Source of the DNA: Brugia malayi
Taxonomy: Eukaryota > Nematoda > Chromadorea > Rhabditida > Onchocercidae
Length of the DNA stretch: 64,000 nt
Assembly: GCF_000002995.4 (NCBI RefSeq)
Contig: NW_025062479.1
Coordinates: forward strand, 20,084,721 to 20,148,720
Direction: 5' to 3'
In this document: piece after piece, positions 37,101 to 46,800 of the stretch
Layout of the letters: each line of letters opens with the position of its first letter
How positions within the stretch are numbered: position 1 is the stretch's first letter
Notes under the pieces: model-generated
Database searches by the model: none
What the model saw: the letters and a program-made list of their open reading frames with translations, nothing else
Told to the model about the DNA's origin: nothing
Made by a program: the position numbers and the translations under genes

Positions 37101-39827
37101 AATTTTTTTTAAATAACATCAAGGAATTTATGAATTTTCATTTATCTTCTTTTGTATTTCATAGCTAATAATTATTAACATAATTATTTGATTATCAATT
37201 TTTTCAACAGTTTGAGTTCATCGAATAGTAGCAGTCCAGTGGAACGTTCAACAAAACAAAACAATCATCCCACTTATCATTCAACATTGCAACCATCCAA
37301 TCCGATATTTAATGGTCATGAATGCAATCCGTCAACATCATCATCATCCGGAAATTCTGATAAACTATTAGTTGATGATGATCGACGTTGCATACGTTCC
37401 GCTCCATCTACAATGTATAAGACTTCCGCACATCCATCACATTTACAAATAATGGATGATAATAGTATTATTTATGATGTACCAAAATGTTCATTACCGA
37501 GGTAATAATAATAATAGTATTCATTCATACTTCTCTTTTTTATAGTTCAAATTTTTTTAGATTTAGCGGTTTTTTTAATTTTTTTTTTTCAAAGCATTTA
37601 TTATTTTATGAAATTTGTTATCTTGATTAAAGTCTTTTTTCAGTGAGAAAATTACATGCTAATTTATATGTAATGCTAAATTTCAACATTTTTTATTTCC
37701 GTCCTTTTTGCAGAACTAATCCTCATTGTTCTTCGCGTAATGCAGCTGCTATGGGCAATGGAGCTATCTTGAAACCAACGTTAATTGATATAGGTAATGA
37801 TGGCGGTAATGAGGCACGATTAACTTTACAAGCAAGATCTTCTGATTATGCTAACTGTAACAATAATAATAATAGTAAGAAGAAGAAGAAAGAGGAAAAC
37901 GATGATGGTAATAATGATAATGAAAGTAATGATAACGACTGTGATGATAATAATACTGTGAAAGAATGTGGTACAAAATGGTGTTTTACCGAAGAACGAA
38001 CAAGGTTTTTTTTTTTACTAAATTTCAATTAATCATTTCATTATTAAATTTAAATTTATTTTGTCACCTATATATAGTAATATTTTCACTAACTTCCTAG
38101 ATGTCATTGAGTAAATCGTTTGTGTATTTGACACCTGTAATTAACATTTGCTTCAGTATCAAAATCATTCAGAAAAGAATTTAGTTTCATTTATTCCATT
38201 CGGATTCATTAAGAATGAAGTAGTTTCGGTTTGCTCTAATGGTCAGAATCATTCAAAAAAGAATTTAGTTTCATTTATTCCATTGGTTAGATTTATTAGG
38301 AATGAAGTGTTTTCGTTTGCTCTAATGGTCAAAATCATTCGGAGAGAATTAATTTATTTCTTTGAATGGTCAAATTCATTAGGCAAAGAGTAGTTTTATC
38401 TGTTCCAATGGTTAGAATCATTTAGAGGGGTAATAGTTTCAATTGTTAAAATGATTAGGATCATTAGAAAAATTTTCTCATGCAAATAATTACTTACATT
38501 TATGTATTAATTGAAGGTTATGTCTTTTAAAAGTATCAAAGATATAAATTAATCACTCATTCGTACCTAAAAAATTTACAAAATTTAAATGCTTATTTTA
38601 TTACTTTACAATAAAAGATTAACTTTTTGTACAACATTTAACAACAGTAATATATGTGCTATTTATTCAAGCTTTCTGCCTTTTATTTCTGTTATAATTT
38701 TGCAATTTTAATATTATTAATTATTGCTCAATTGATTTTTTTTTGTTTTTGTTTGTTGGTTTGTTTGATTTAATGTCTTCCTTTTTTCAGTGGTATGAAG
38801 CAATGGACAAGAAAAGAGTCACATACATTCAGCCAACAGGTAAAATTTTTTGATTATTCTGCTAACTCTTAACTAATTCACATACCACTCTTTTAAATAA
38901 ATGGATTAAATGAAATTTACGAAAAATAACCATATATATGCTCTTTAGTATAAGCTTATTGCCTTCTATTTTATTATTTTTTGCAATTTCAAGAAATCAC
39001 AAACATGATAATTGCTTAAATGATGATAGCAAAACTTATGATGTCTTATCATTTATATAATAGATGATAATGGACACAGCATATTAAAATGATTCACAGT
39101 CTCTGCACTACGAAATTGATGAAATTTTTTCATTTATTATTCAGACAATTAAAATCGTGGAACTAATTGTTGTATGGAATTTAAATTCGGAAATTATCTC
39201 TTCATTTTAGGAAATAATTGAGCAACAGAAACGTGAAATTCGACGATTAATGAAGGAGAATGAAGAGTTAAAACGACGTGTTGCTGCACAGAATCAAACA
39301 GTTAGTGATTCCAAAAATACCAATCCTGAAACGGTACTCAAATTTGAAAACATTATAATTCCTAGAAATTACAAATATATTCTTTCTCATCTGAAAGTCT
39401 GATAATTAGTAAGGTCTGATTTCAAGAATAAAGTATATATAAAGTTGGTGAAATTTCCATATCGGAAATTATTTTATTGAATTGTTATAGGAAGAAGTTC
39501 ACGCAGTCAATAATATTATATATTATTAATGTCAATACAAATTTTACTATATTTTAATGATTCTTTTCTTTTGTAGTTCCATTTTTTTCTTTTTGATGCA
39601 TATAATATAACCATAACCTACCATCATTATTATTGCTCTTTATTCTTTTTAGTTTACAATTATAAAAAACAAAAGCAAAATTTTACATTCGATTATTTTA
39701 CCATTTATCATTGATTATTTAGGTTATACGTGATGGTTATGTATCGGAAGAAAGCTATGATTCGTTAAGTTCATCCAATGACCTTCAATTATCATCGAAA
39801 AATACTAAAGCGATTACCCATTGTTAG
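1875..39827 (+). CDS. gap-2: SynGAP/DAB2IP-family Ras GTPase-activating protein
   Basis: It stimulates GTP hydrolysis by Ras at membranes, ending Ras signalling (family knowledge). Exons that join in frame: 1875-2034, 2882-3003, 6870-6923, 9228-9322, 13291-13521, 13702-13868, 14281-14408, 24237-24437, 24900-25040, 31803-31958, 32500-32654, 33158-33246, 33702-33859, 34316-34475, 34917-35207, 35561-35721, 36003-36257, 36754-37092, 37211-37501, 37714-38004, 38791-38839, 39211-39333 and 39723-39827 (stop TAG). Only the 14408/24237 join has clashing phases. Domain order is basic RTKS segment, PH, C2, RasGAP, disordered tail, coiled coil, matching vertebrate SynGAP/DAB2IP and C. elegans gap-2. About 1,300 codons in all. 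Other candidate first exons lie at 6263, 16171 and 22343. Identity is secure; the N-terminal exon set is less so. AATAAA signals lie at about 40630 and 40866. Confidence 0.93.
6074..6115. repeat. Perfect 42-bp palindrome
   Basis: Bases 6074-6115 read identically on both strands, centred on GCGT/ACGC at 6094/6095, with arms of 21 bases and no spacer. It directly follows a 25-base T run (6047-6071) and lies about 150 bases upstream of the candidate first exon at 6263. It could form a cruciform or be a paired binding site; function is unknown. Confidence 0.9.
6263..6316 (+). CDS. gap-2: Candidate alternative first exon of RasGAP
   Basis: ATG at 6263 opens 18 codons ([10 protein letters not shown], then IKLPLLLS) ending exactly at a consensus GTAAGT donor, phase 0. 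The next exon at 6870 starts in phase 0, so the join is in frame. The sequence upstream is A-rich instead of T-rich, so there is no convincing 3' splice site; that argues for a transcription-start exon and not an internal one. It is short, so chance cannot be excluded. Confidence 0.45.
6870..9322 (+). CDS. gap-2: RasGAP shared N-terminal exons incl. basic RTKS segment
   Basis: Exon 6870-6923 ([18 protein letters not shown]) is symmetric phase 0-0 with a strong poly-T/TTTAG acceptor and GTATGT donor. Exon 9228-9322 begins [20 protein letters not shown] and runs on in basic residues. The FFSR...RTKS.TKL pattern is the conserved basic segment just ahead of the PH domain in SynGAP/DAB2IP proteins, which is what ties these upstream exons to the gene. 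It exits in phase 2, compatible with either 13291 or 13702. Confidence 0.8.
7790..8085. repeat. Degenerate minisatellite, unit about 33 bp
   Basis: Recurring elements of the form 'acta.tgcgaaatttgcatatttt' with substitutions are spaced about 30-35 bases apart, clearest from about 7960 to 8085. It lies inside a RasGAP intron. The exact boundaries and copy number need a repeat finder. Confidence 0.5.
9323..13290. other. Large RasGAP intron
   Basis: AT-rich sequence with an (ATT)n-like tract at about 10911-11022 and the 45-bp minisatellite at 12421-12950. No exon with matched phase and splice sites was found before 13291. Confidence 0.6.
12421..12950. repeat. 45-bp minisatellite, about ten diverged copies
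   Basis: Units resembling 'ttttccggtttactatcc' followed by 'tcttgaaat' recur at roughly 44-46-base steps (for example near 12441, 12484, 12522, 12565, 12609, 12655, 12740, 12785, 12831 and 12877). The block is visibly richer in G+C than the DNA on either side. It lies wholly within the intron before exon 13291. The open frame at 12604-12816 reflects the repeat, not a gene. Confidence 0.75.
13291..13521 (+). CDS. gap-2: RasGAP Ser-rich cassette exon
   Basis: The 231-base frame is symmetric (phase 2 in, 2 out), so it can be skipped without frame change: 9322 also joins directly to 13702 in frame. It encodes a Ser/Thr/His-rich low-complexity segment. The acceptor at 13290 (AAAATAG) is weak. An alternative T-rich acceptor ending AAG at 13267 would start the exon at 13268 in phase 0 and fit the phase-0 exit of 3003, 6316 or 6923. 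An internal ATG (Met-Gly-Phe-Ile) could also serve as a start. Confidence 0.55.
13702..14408 (+). CDS. gap-2: RasGAP PH-domain exons
   Basis: Exon 13702-13868 carries [19 protein letters not shown], matching the [13 protein letters not shown] segment of SynGAP. Exon 14281-14408 continues with an HPSA..VSNYFEL strand, [19 protein letters not shown], the end of the PH domain where the closing helix has the invariant Trp. PH domains of this family contribute to membrane association. The only GT after the Trp helix is at 14409, which makes the exit phase 0, whereas the next certain exon at 24237 needs phase 2; see findings. Confidence 0.85.
16171..16334 (+). CDS. gap-2: Candidate alternative first exon of RasGAP (hydrophobic)
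   Basis: ATG at 16171 opens [20 protein letters not shown] and 54 codons in all, ending in a hydrophobic stretch ([16 protein letters not shown]) at the donor AAG|GTTGTA. Two bases are left over, exactly the phase required by the C2 exon at 24237; the joined codon is Ser. Such a transcript would lack the PH domain and encode about 1,040 residues. Phase fit and the PH-exon mismatch favour it, but T-rich DNA gives Leu/Phe-rich frames by chance. Confidence 0.4.
22341..22434 (+). CDS. gap-2: Candidate alternative first exon with membrane segment
   Basis: A strong acceptor (TTTCTATTTCTTGCAG, ending at 22340) is followed after two bases by ATG 22343, the typical layout of a spliced-leader addition site. 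The frame [20 protein letters not shown] continues through [10 protein letters not shown], a plausible single membrane-spanning or signal-anchor segment. It ends at the donor CG|GTATCT with two bases over, matching the phase needed at 24237 (codon CGT, Arg). Expression is unproven. Confidence 0.42.
24237..31958 (+). CDS. gap-2: RasGAP C2-domain exons
   Basis: Exons 24237-24437, 24900-25040 and 31803-31958 join with phases 2/2/2. They encode [40 protein letters not shown] and [17 protein letters not shown], the C2 fold that precedes the catalytic domain in SynGAP-type GAPs (known to bind membrane and help activity toward Rap). The last exon reaches [15 protein letters not shown], the linker helix into the RasGAP domain. 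The intron between 25040 and 31803 is 6.8 kb. Confidence 0.92.
25041..31802. other. 6.8-kb RasGAP intron
   Basis: AT-rich with an (AAT)13 microsatellite at 25086-25124, (TTA)n near 30136 and many homopolymers. One phase-compatible cassette candidate lies at 31069-31194 (see findings). The open frame on the - strand at 29299-29607 has no domain and no splice support. Confidence 0.6.
31803..35207 (+). CDS. gap-2: RasGAP catalytic-domain exons
   Basis: Exons 31803-31958, 32500-32654, 33158-33246, 33702-33859, 34316-34475 and 34917-35207 join without conflict. Exon 33158 has [18 protein letters not shown]; its Arg, codon 33178-33180, aligns with the catalytic arginine finger. Exon 34316 has [12 protein letters not shown], the RasGAP signature. 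Exon 34917 has [20 protein letters not shown] and [10 protein letters not shown], conserved in SynGAP/DAB2IP. All key residues are present, so the domain should be active as a GAP. Confidence 0.96.
35561..38004 (+). CDS. gap-2: RasGAP disordered tail exons
   Basis: Exons 35561-35721, 36003-36257, 36754-37092, 37211-37501 and 37714-38004 encode Ser/Asn/His-rich, low-complexity protein expected to be disordered, as in the family. The last four are all symmetric phase 2-2 with lengths 255, 339, 291 and 291, so each can be skipped in frame. Exon 37714 ends with an Asn run, a Lys run and an Asp/Asn-rich acidic stretch from AAT/AAG/GAT repeats, likely length-variable. Confidence 0.88.
38158..38460. 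repeat. Intronic minisatellite, about 42/85-bp periodicity
   Basis: Near-identical starts 'tcaaaatcattcagaaaagaa', 'tcagaatcattcaaaaaagaa' and 'tcaaaatcattcggagagaa' occur at about 38159, 38243 and 38329. Each 85-base unit contains two related halves of about 42 bases ending 'attccattgg' or 'tctaatgg'. Copies decay to the right until about 38460. It lies in the intron between exons 38004 and 38791. Confidence 0.75.
38791..39827 (+). CDS. gap-2: RasGAP C-terminal coiled coil and stop
   Basis: Exon 38791-38839 joins in phase 2 and leaves in phase 0. Exon 39211-39333 encodes [20 protein letters not shown] and on, a heptad-patterned charged helix typical of the C-terminal coiled coil of SynGAP/DAB2IP proteins. 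Exon 39723-39827 encodes [20 protein letters not shown] and ends ...THC with TAG at 39825-39827. All acceptors are TTTTCAG/TTTTAG/ATTTAG. Confidence 0.9.
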
Positions 39828-42682
39828 AAAACATTCGTATACAATTTTATGACAATATCCAATTTTACTATCTCGATAAACCTCAAATTTTGAATTCCTT
39901 TTTTCTAATATGTATTTTATTTCTTTTAAAATTTAATTTTTTCTACTTTTAATTTTTTTTTTCCCATGAGAGGGTGACATAATCAGTCTCAATTAGCAGC
40001 TACCTTAGTAATAACCTTACACCAGAAATGTTCATCTTGCTAATGATTCTCGTTGTACCGCAATGTTATCGGGTTTACAATCACAAATTAACTGCTAAAA
40101 AATGAAATCAACTGCTTACTCATTACTAGATATTGATTTGGAAATATTCAACGGTGATCCTGTACTTTATATAAATTAATTAATTAATATATTTCATGCT
40201 CTTTTAAGATATTTTTTTCCTTTATTTCGCTTATTTTTTTCCTAATATTCAATTTTTTTTTAAATTTATTCTAAATAAGAACACATATATATAAAAAACG
40301 TATATGTACTTGTTTACCGATTTTTTTCTCTTCTCTTTTTTAACAACTGTTTAAATTATGATATATTAACTGATTAATCTTTTATATTGTTTAATAATTT
40401 CGATAGATTCCTTTCAATTTTTCCTTTTTTCTTTCCTTTTTTTTGCTCTTTCATGAAAATCTTTTATGCTTTATAAAAATCATAATGCAAAATAATTTTA
40501 TTACGGAAGATTGGTAAATGTATGTATCTACTAATCATTTCAATTTCTAAATTATTTTATTATCAACATATGCAAATTTCACTGGGAATTTCATTGATAT
40601 TCCACTTGATACAACAAATATCATCATTGAATAAATTTGTAGAATTTTTTTGAGCCATGGGAATCAGTAATTTCACTGCTTTTGATTAATTTAATGTCTC
40701 ATCTCATACTGAATTAATAATTTCAGGAAATGATTGTCCATTCTAAAAAAAAATGCTATTGTAAAACAAATATACTGAGCTTCATCATTTTGTGCATATA
40801 TATATGTATACACGATGTTTGTCGATTTTTTTTTTTTTTGTTTTTCTATTTCTATGATATTTCTGAATAAAAAAGAAAAAAGGAACTCGGTAACTGTAAG
40901 CTAAACTCATATTCGCTTGAATAGTCCATAAAAAAAGTAAAATTGCTTTCGGATACTTGGATAAAACCAATAAAAGGAATACAAAACTGTATTTTAATTA
41001 ATTTATGATTCTTTGAGTGAACAAATGTTTAAAAATGTGGAACTATTATTTCCAGTAGTGTAGGAATATTCTACAAAGGAAATGGAAAGGGAGGGAGAGA
41101 GAAAGTAAGATCTCAATTCCCATCATTGGTTAGAAATTTCAAGAATATTAATTCAACTTTAAGTCTTAAAAGTTTAAATGTGATGAGAAATTTGCATGAA
41201 CAATAATATTTGAAACTTTTTTTTTAAATCAACATGACAAAAAAAATGAGTGGATAGCAAATATTTATGTGCAAATAGGACAAAAAAGAAGAAACGGAAA
41301 AAACTGAAAAGTAAAACTTAACCAGTACCATTCATTTATCCATAAAATTAAATACAGAAAATCGAACCAAACATATATCACATACAAATAACAATAGTAC
41401 CCGGAAGTCATAAATACTAGCAAATTGGACATTTTTTTTTTCAAACAATTTAAAAGAGAAAGGCGATAATTACTGTATAATTTACCTGAGCTAGTCACAT
41501 AATTAGAATTACTGATTTTAATTAATTATTCATGCGATATAAAGAGTAGGAAGAGAAGGAAAAAGGAAAATGATGATTACAATTGTTCAATTATGGTTTT
41601 AAAAAAAAATATTCAATTATCCTTAGCAAAGTAATAGATACTGAAATAAAAATAAAAAATACGAAAAAATCGGAAAGATATTTTTATAACAACTGAATAA
41701 TACTATCATCTGAATTGTTATTTACAATGAAACAATGTATATTTCAGAACTAAAAAAAAAAAATTCACAAAATGAAAAAACAAGAAAAATTTGTATTTGA
41801 AGAAATATTTCAATTAAAGTTAAAAAGATTGAGAAGTAAAAACGATAACAATTTAGTTTTGAATCTACTCCAAAATAGCCTTTTATTCATTTAATTTAAT
41901 CTTTTTTCTTTTTTCTTATTTTTTTAAATGATTGCCAGCTAGAAGAAGTGCTGAAGAAATTTTTAGATCCCAAATTTGTAACACAACAAGATCGTTCGTT
42001 TCATTGATATAATCATTTGGAGTATACGATAGTTTCACGTGTACTTGTGTACCTATATATAATTTTTCATATCTTTTACACACATTTAAAATTATAATTG
42101 CTTCTTTCCAAATATTTTTGAGACATTATTGTATAGCATATATTAATTAGATTCTGATAAAACGCAAAGTTATTTATTGCAATTTTAACTTATCCGTTGT
42201 AAAATGAAAAATATTTAATTAAGTAAATGAATAATCAATTATTTTTGCCATTTTGAGACATAAACTAATGAATTTATTTAGAGCGATTAGTAAAGATATT
42301 ATCTTATTTTTTTACCTATTTTGTTGTTGTGTCCATGTGGGAACCAATAAATGCAACTGTTATTATTGCGACACACACAAATCAAATCCATTTCGTCGTT
42401 TTCATTGTCAAAATGAAATCTCCAAAAGAAAAAAAAAAAAACAGTAAGAAAAAAAAAGCAGGTATAAGTTGGTTAAATATTTTTAACTTTAATTTTATAA
42501 AAGCATTCTAAGTAAACAAATATTTGCTGAGAAAATAAGAAAGAAAAAAAGAAAAAAGAAAACACTTTGTACTTCTTTTAATATATTAAATTGCATATTT
42601 GCAATCTTTTAGGAAACATTTTAAAGACTAAATTATTATATAAATGAAAAAATTAACTCATTTGATAATAAAAAGTTAATAC
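39828..42682. other. Convergent 3' intergenic interval
   Basis: This lies between the RasGAP stop on + and the chromodomain gene stop on -. It holds AATAAA signals for + at about 40630 and 40866, and for - at 42273-42278 and 42173-42178 (seen as TTTATT on +). Open frames here are short and low in complexity; I see no gene. Confidence 0.6.
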
Positions 42683-43604
42683 TCACTTTAAATGCTTATG
42701 GAACTGAACAGGTAAATGACGCTGATGCATAGTAATACCCATGATACCATCAGCTGATGATAAACTAAGTGAATGCATAACCAATATCTAAAGTAATACA
42801 TCGCTTGTTATGATCATTTAATAAAATTACAACGATATCTCAAAATGCTAATCGTTAGCAATGTTAATTTTACAAATACTCTTTGTAGTAATAGTGATAG
42901 TAACAATAATAATAGTGATGATAATAACAGAAATAGTAATATGATAGTATCGGTTGCTACCTTGAAGAAGGATCCATCTCTAAGAACTAAACTATCCTTT
43001 TGTGATCTTTTTGATCATTGAAATAAATCAATTTTAAGTTAATTTTTGCATGCAGACTAGACAATCAGTTCACATTAAAATTTATTACGTGGGATTTTTT
43101 GGATGAAAATGTCGTCGCTGATAATAATTCCTTCGATGAAACAATTAAACACATCTAAAATAATAACCAATTCATTTAAAAAATAAGAAAAGAAAAAAAA
43201 TGAAACGAGATAACAAATCAGAAATTTTGATATAACTCGTGGATAAACCAAATATTATTTCATTTGCTTTTAAAGTAAATAAATAACATCAAAAGGTCAT
43301 TGAATGTATTCATTCTGTTGCAGTGTTGCAGATAAAATATAATCACTGATAGTCTGTTTGGTATAATAAAAAGAATAACTGATAAAAGTTTAGAAAGATA
43401 AAAGAAAAACAGAATTTTATAAAAAATTATGCAACTAAATACGTTTCGATCAATTTGACCAATGCGATATAAACAAATGTTTGATATTGGGAATGTATTA
43501 GTATTATCTGTGAATTTCATATTATGTTCCTTCAATAATGTCATTGTCCAGCATTGAATTTTCATATTTAAACAATCAAAATAAGTTTCTATCGAATCCA
43601 TAAT
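42683..43604 (-). CDS. Last three exons of the chromodomain gene
   Basis: Exons 43604-43443, 43154-43089 and 42787-42683 follow in phase 0 throughout. The last contains MHSLSLSSADGIMGITMHQR and ends HKHLK with TGA overlapping a GTGAGT motif. No family is recognised for this C-terminus. A 19-base candidate exon at 42979-42961 would switch the frame and give a different short ending (see findings). Confidence 0.65.
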
Positions 43605-43755
43605 CTATAAAAATTATTTGTCAAAATTAGAAAAACAGGAAACATTTGTTCAAAATTGCAAAGAGATATTTTATGTAAATATGATGATAACGAATAATCA
43701 CCGCTTTTTTTGAAAAGACAACTTTTAAGATGATAATATGATGATATGATATGAT

Positions 43756-43807
<52 letters not shown>

Positions 43808-46800
43808 GAGTATTTATTGTTCTCAAATCTTTAAAAACAGAGCAATATGGGAGAATAATGTGTAAAGATTTAATATAAATATTGAAATGACAACTTGATG
43901 ATAAGCTAAAAAATAGAATTTCTTAAAAGATTTAGTTGATGTGACAATTTTGCACTTTTGGCAAAATTTAAAATTTCGAAAAAAAATTACGCAAATTAAA
44001 CCTTGCAAGCTTGTTCGTGTAAATTATTGTTAGGTAAATCCTTGACACGTCTTACTTCAAAACCATTTAAAATCAAGTGTAATACCTGAAATATATAAGC
44101 AACAGTAAATTTTATTTGCGCTAAAAAACTAGTAAAAACGAATTTTTTTTTAAAAAAAAAAAAGATTCTATGAGAATGTTTCGATTTCAATAAGGAAAAT
44201 AAATTAAGCAATTAAAAAATTGGTTCAACAAATTGAAACAATTTTCTGACTAGTAAGTTTATAAACTAGCCGTGTCACAAATTTGCTAAAATTTGTGAAA
44301 ATATATCTCATCACCAATTATAATTAATTAAACTAAACATCAAATTAACTTAAACAAATGCGGCATATGATATTAAACAGTATTTGTGTGAATTCAAAGA
44401 TTAATAATTTAAACAAAATTAACTCACTGCTTCTTCATTTCCATTCATTATGCATTGCTGTATAGGAAGATTTTTTGCACAACTAATATTAATACCTTAA
44501 AAAAATAAAGAAAAAATTAAACCTTAAAAATATACTGAGCTCGTTTTCATTGATAAATTAATCCTTGACTAATAAATTAATTCATAATTAATGACAATTT
44601 TAACAGTAATAATAAAAATAGATAAATAAATAATAATTTATTGTAAGTGGATACAAAAAGATGTGGGATAAATTTTATTTGATCATAACTATTTTTATTA
44701 TTACAACATAGCTCGCTTACTAATTAATCAATGAATTTAATTTAAGTTTCATTTCCATCTTTTGTATCATTAATCTTTTCTACTTATTTGTAAATTGTTA
44801 TCAGTATATCAAAGACATAAGTATTCCTAGATGCATTTGTTTGTTTTTATACTTTAAGTTACCGTATTTGATCAATGTATCAAGAAGACAAAATCCGCCA
44901 CCGTTGCAACCAATTCCTATGACAATATCCAAAAGCTTGCGTTTTGTTTCATGATTTAAACGCTCAAACAATTTAGCTCGATATTTTAATGAAAGGCATG
45001 ACAATAAAATTTTGAAAATCCTGAAAGACTGATAATATTTATTAGAAAAATTGGTATCATTTATTAAATTGCAAAATAAAAAAAGATATTAATTTAAGTA
45101 TTTACCAATATTCATACAAAATATTAAAACGAATTCTTACCTACATCTATGATGTTTAGGTGCACAGCAATTATTTGATAACATCTGGATAAATTTAGAA
45201 ATATTTTCATTAGTTGTAAATAAGGCCTAAAAATATTGAGTTAAATTTATAGATGTTGTCTACTTATTCTTAATTATAGTGTTTATTTATTTATTTGTTT
45301 ATATACTTCATTGTTTTAAACGCTGACTTTTTTTTTGCTAGCTTTTATCTTTACGACTTTTACTAATTGTAATTTCTATTCATGTATTTATTGCCTGTTA
45401 AGTTTTTTATTTTTTCGTTGATATGGAAATATTTTGTTATTTGCAAGCTATTTTAATGTATTAGATAAAAATTCATTTCAAAACTAATTCAGAATATTTC
45501 CATACATATTTCCATATATATTTTTTAAAATAATATACTAATTATTCATTCTTAATGATAAGGGTAATAATTCTCCCATATCAGTATGTAAGGAAAAAAA
45601 GAAGTCATATGTAATCCGAAGTTCATAGCTCTTTTTTTTTCCTATCTTGAAAATTTTTAAAATATAATTTACAAAAATTATTTCATCGAAATTTTCAGAA
45701 GCTGAAATACACCACTCATTCATAACTCGTAACTGCTTCAGAAATTCCAATGCATTTTGCTCACTTAAACATTTACGCAATAGGAAATAATGCTTTTCGA
45801 AATTTTTACTCTGAAAAAATGTTTTGTTTTAAAGCAACTAAAAAAGAGGTATATTCTAAGTTTTTTTTTTCGACTTCAATGAAAATTTTGCAATACCTCG
45901 TCTTTAAGAAAGAGAGAGAGAGAGAAAGAGGAAAGTTTAGATATCACTTTATCACTTTAAATATATTCTTCAGTTCTATTAACTGAAATTTGAAGTTAAT
46001 TTTTATTCCAGAAATTATTTAACTAAGACAACTGAATTATTTCATAGATCCCAGTAATCCAATTCAATTACTTAACCCACACAGTCCATTCATTAAGATA
46101 GTTAGACTATTATCATTTTTTTTAATTACTAACTACGATGCTGTAGGATAAGAAAAAACTAATCATTGATATTATAAAAAAACTAACCTCCTTAATAATC
46201 CTTAAAAGAGTATAGTCCAATTCATATGCTTTTGCTTTTCGTATTTGTCGTAAAGGTGAGTGAAGATTGTATTGATGAATTTTCCTGAAAATAGGTAAAT
46301 ATACATTCGGAAAACAAAGTAATTCAAAAATAAAGCATTAGCATTGTTCATCTAATTATTATTTATTAAAATTTGCTTTTACCTAATGAAAATGCTTAAA
46401 TTAATTTGATCTAACTGCATTATAAGAAAAGATGGGAATTTTTGATGCAGGCAAAGTAGAATCTGATGAAAAAAAAAAGAAAAACAATAAGAGAATTCAA
46501 CCGGTATAAACTCTCACCCAACTTGAAAAGGAAAAAGAAAAAAAATTCAATGTAATTAAAGACTAACTTCCAATAATTGCAAAACAAGCTACTAAACAAA
46601 CTCATATAACTAATAAAATTTGCTTTTACCTTTTTTTTTCTAGAAAAGAAAAGGAAGATAGTTAATATAAATAATTAAGGAAAGCCGAATAGTTGTTGCT
46701 TTACAGAGAAGGCGACGCCTGATCAATGTTTATTTTATTGAGATAAAGATTATCGTTGATCATAGCTATTGAGCAATATTAGAAAGCTTGAGAAAGTAGC

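Noticed and set aside
37846..38028. Ser/Leu-rich - frame
   Set aside because: Complement of the Asn/Lys/Asp repeat coding run in exon 37714-38004.
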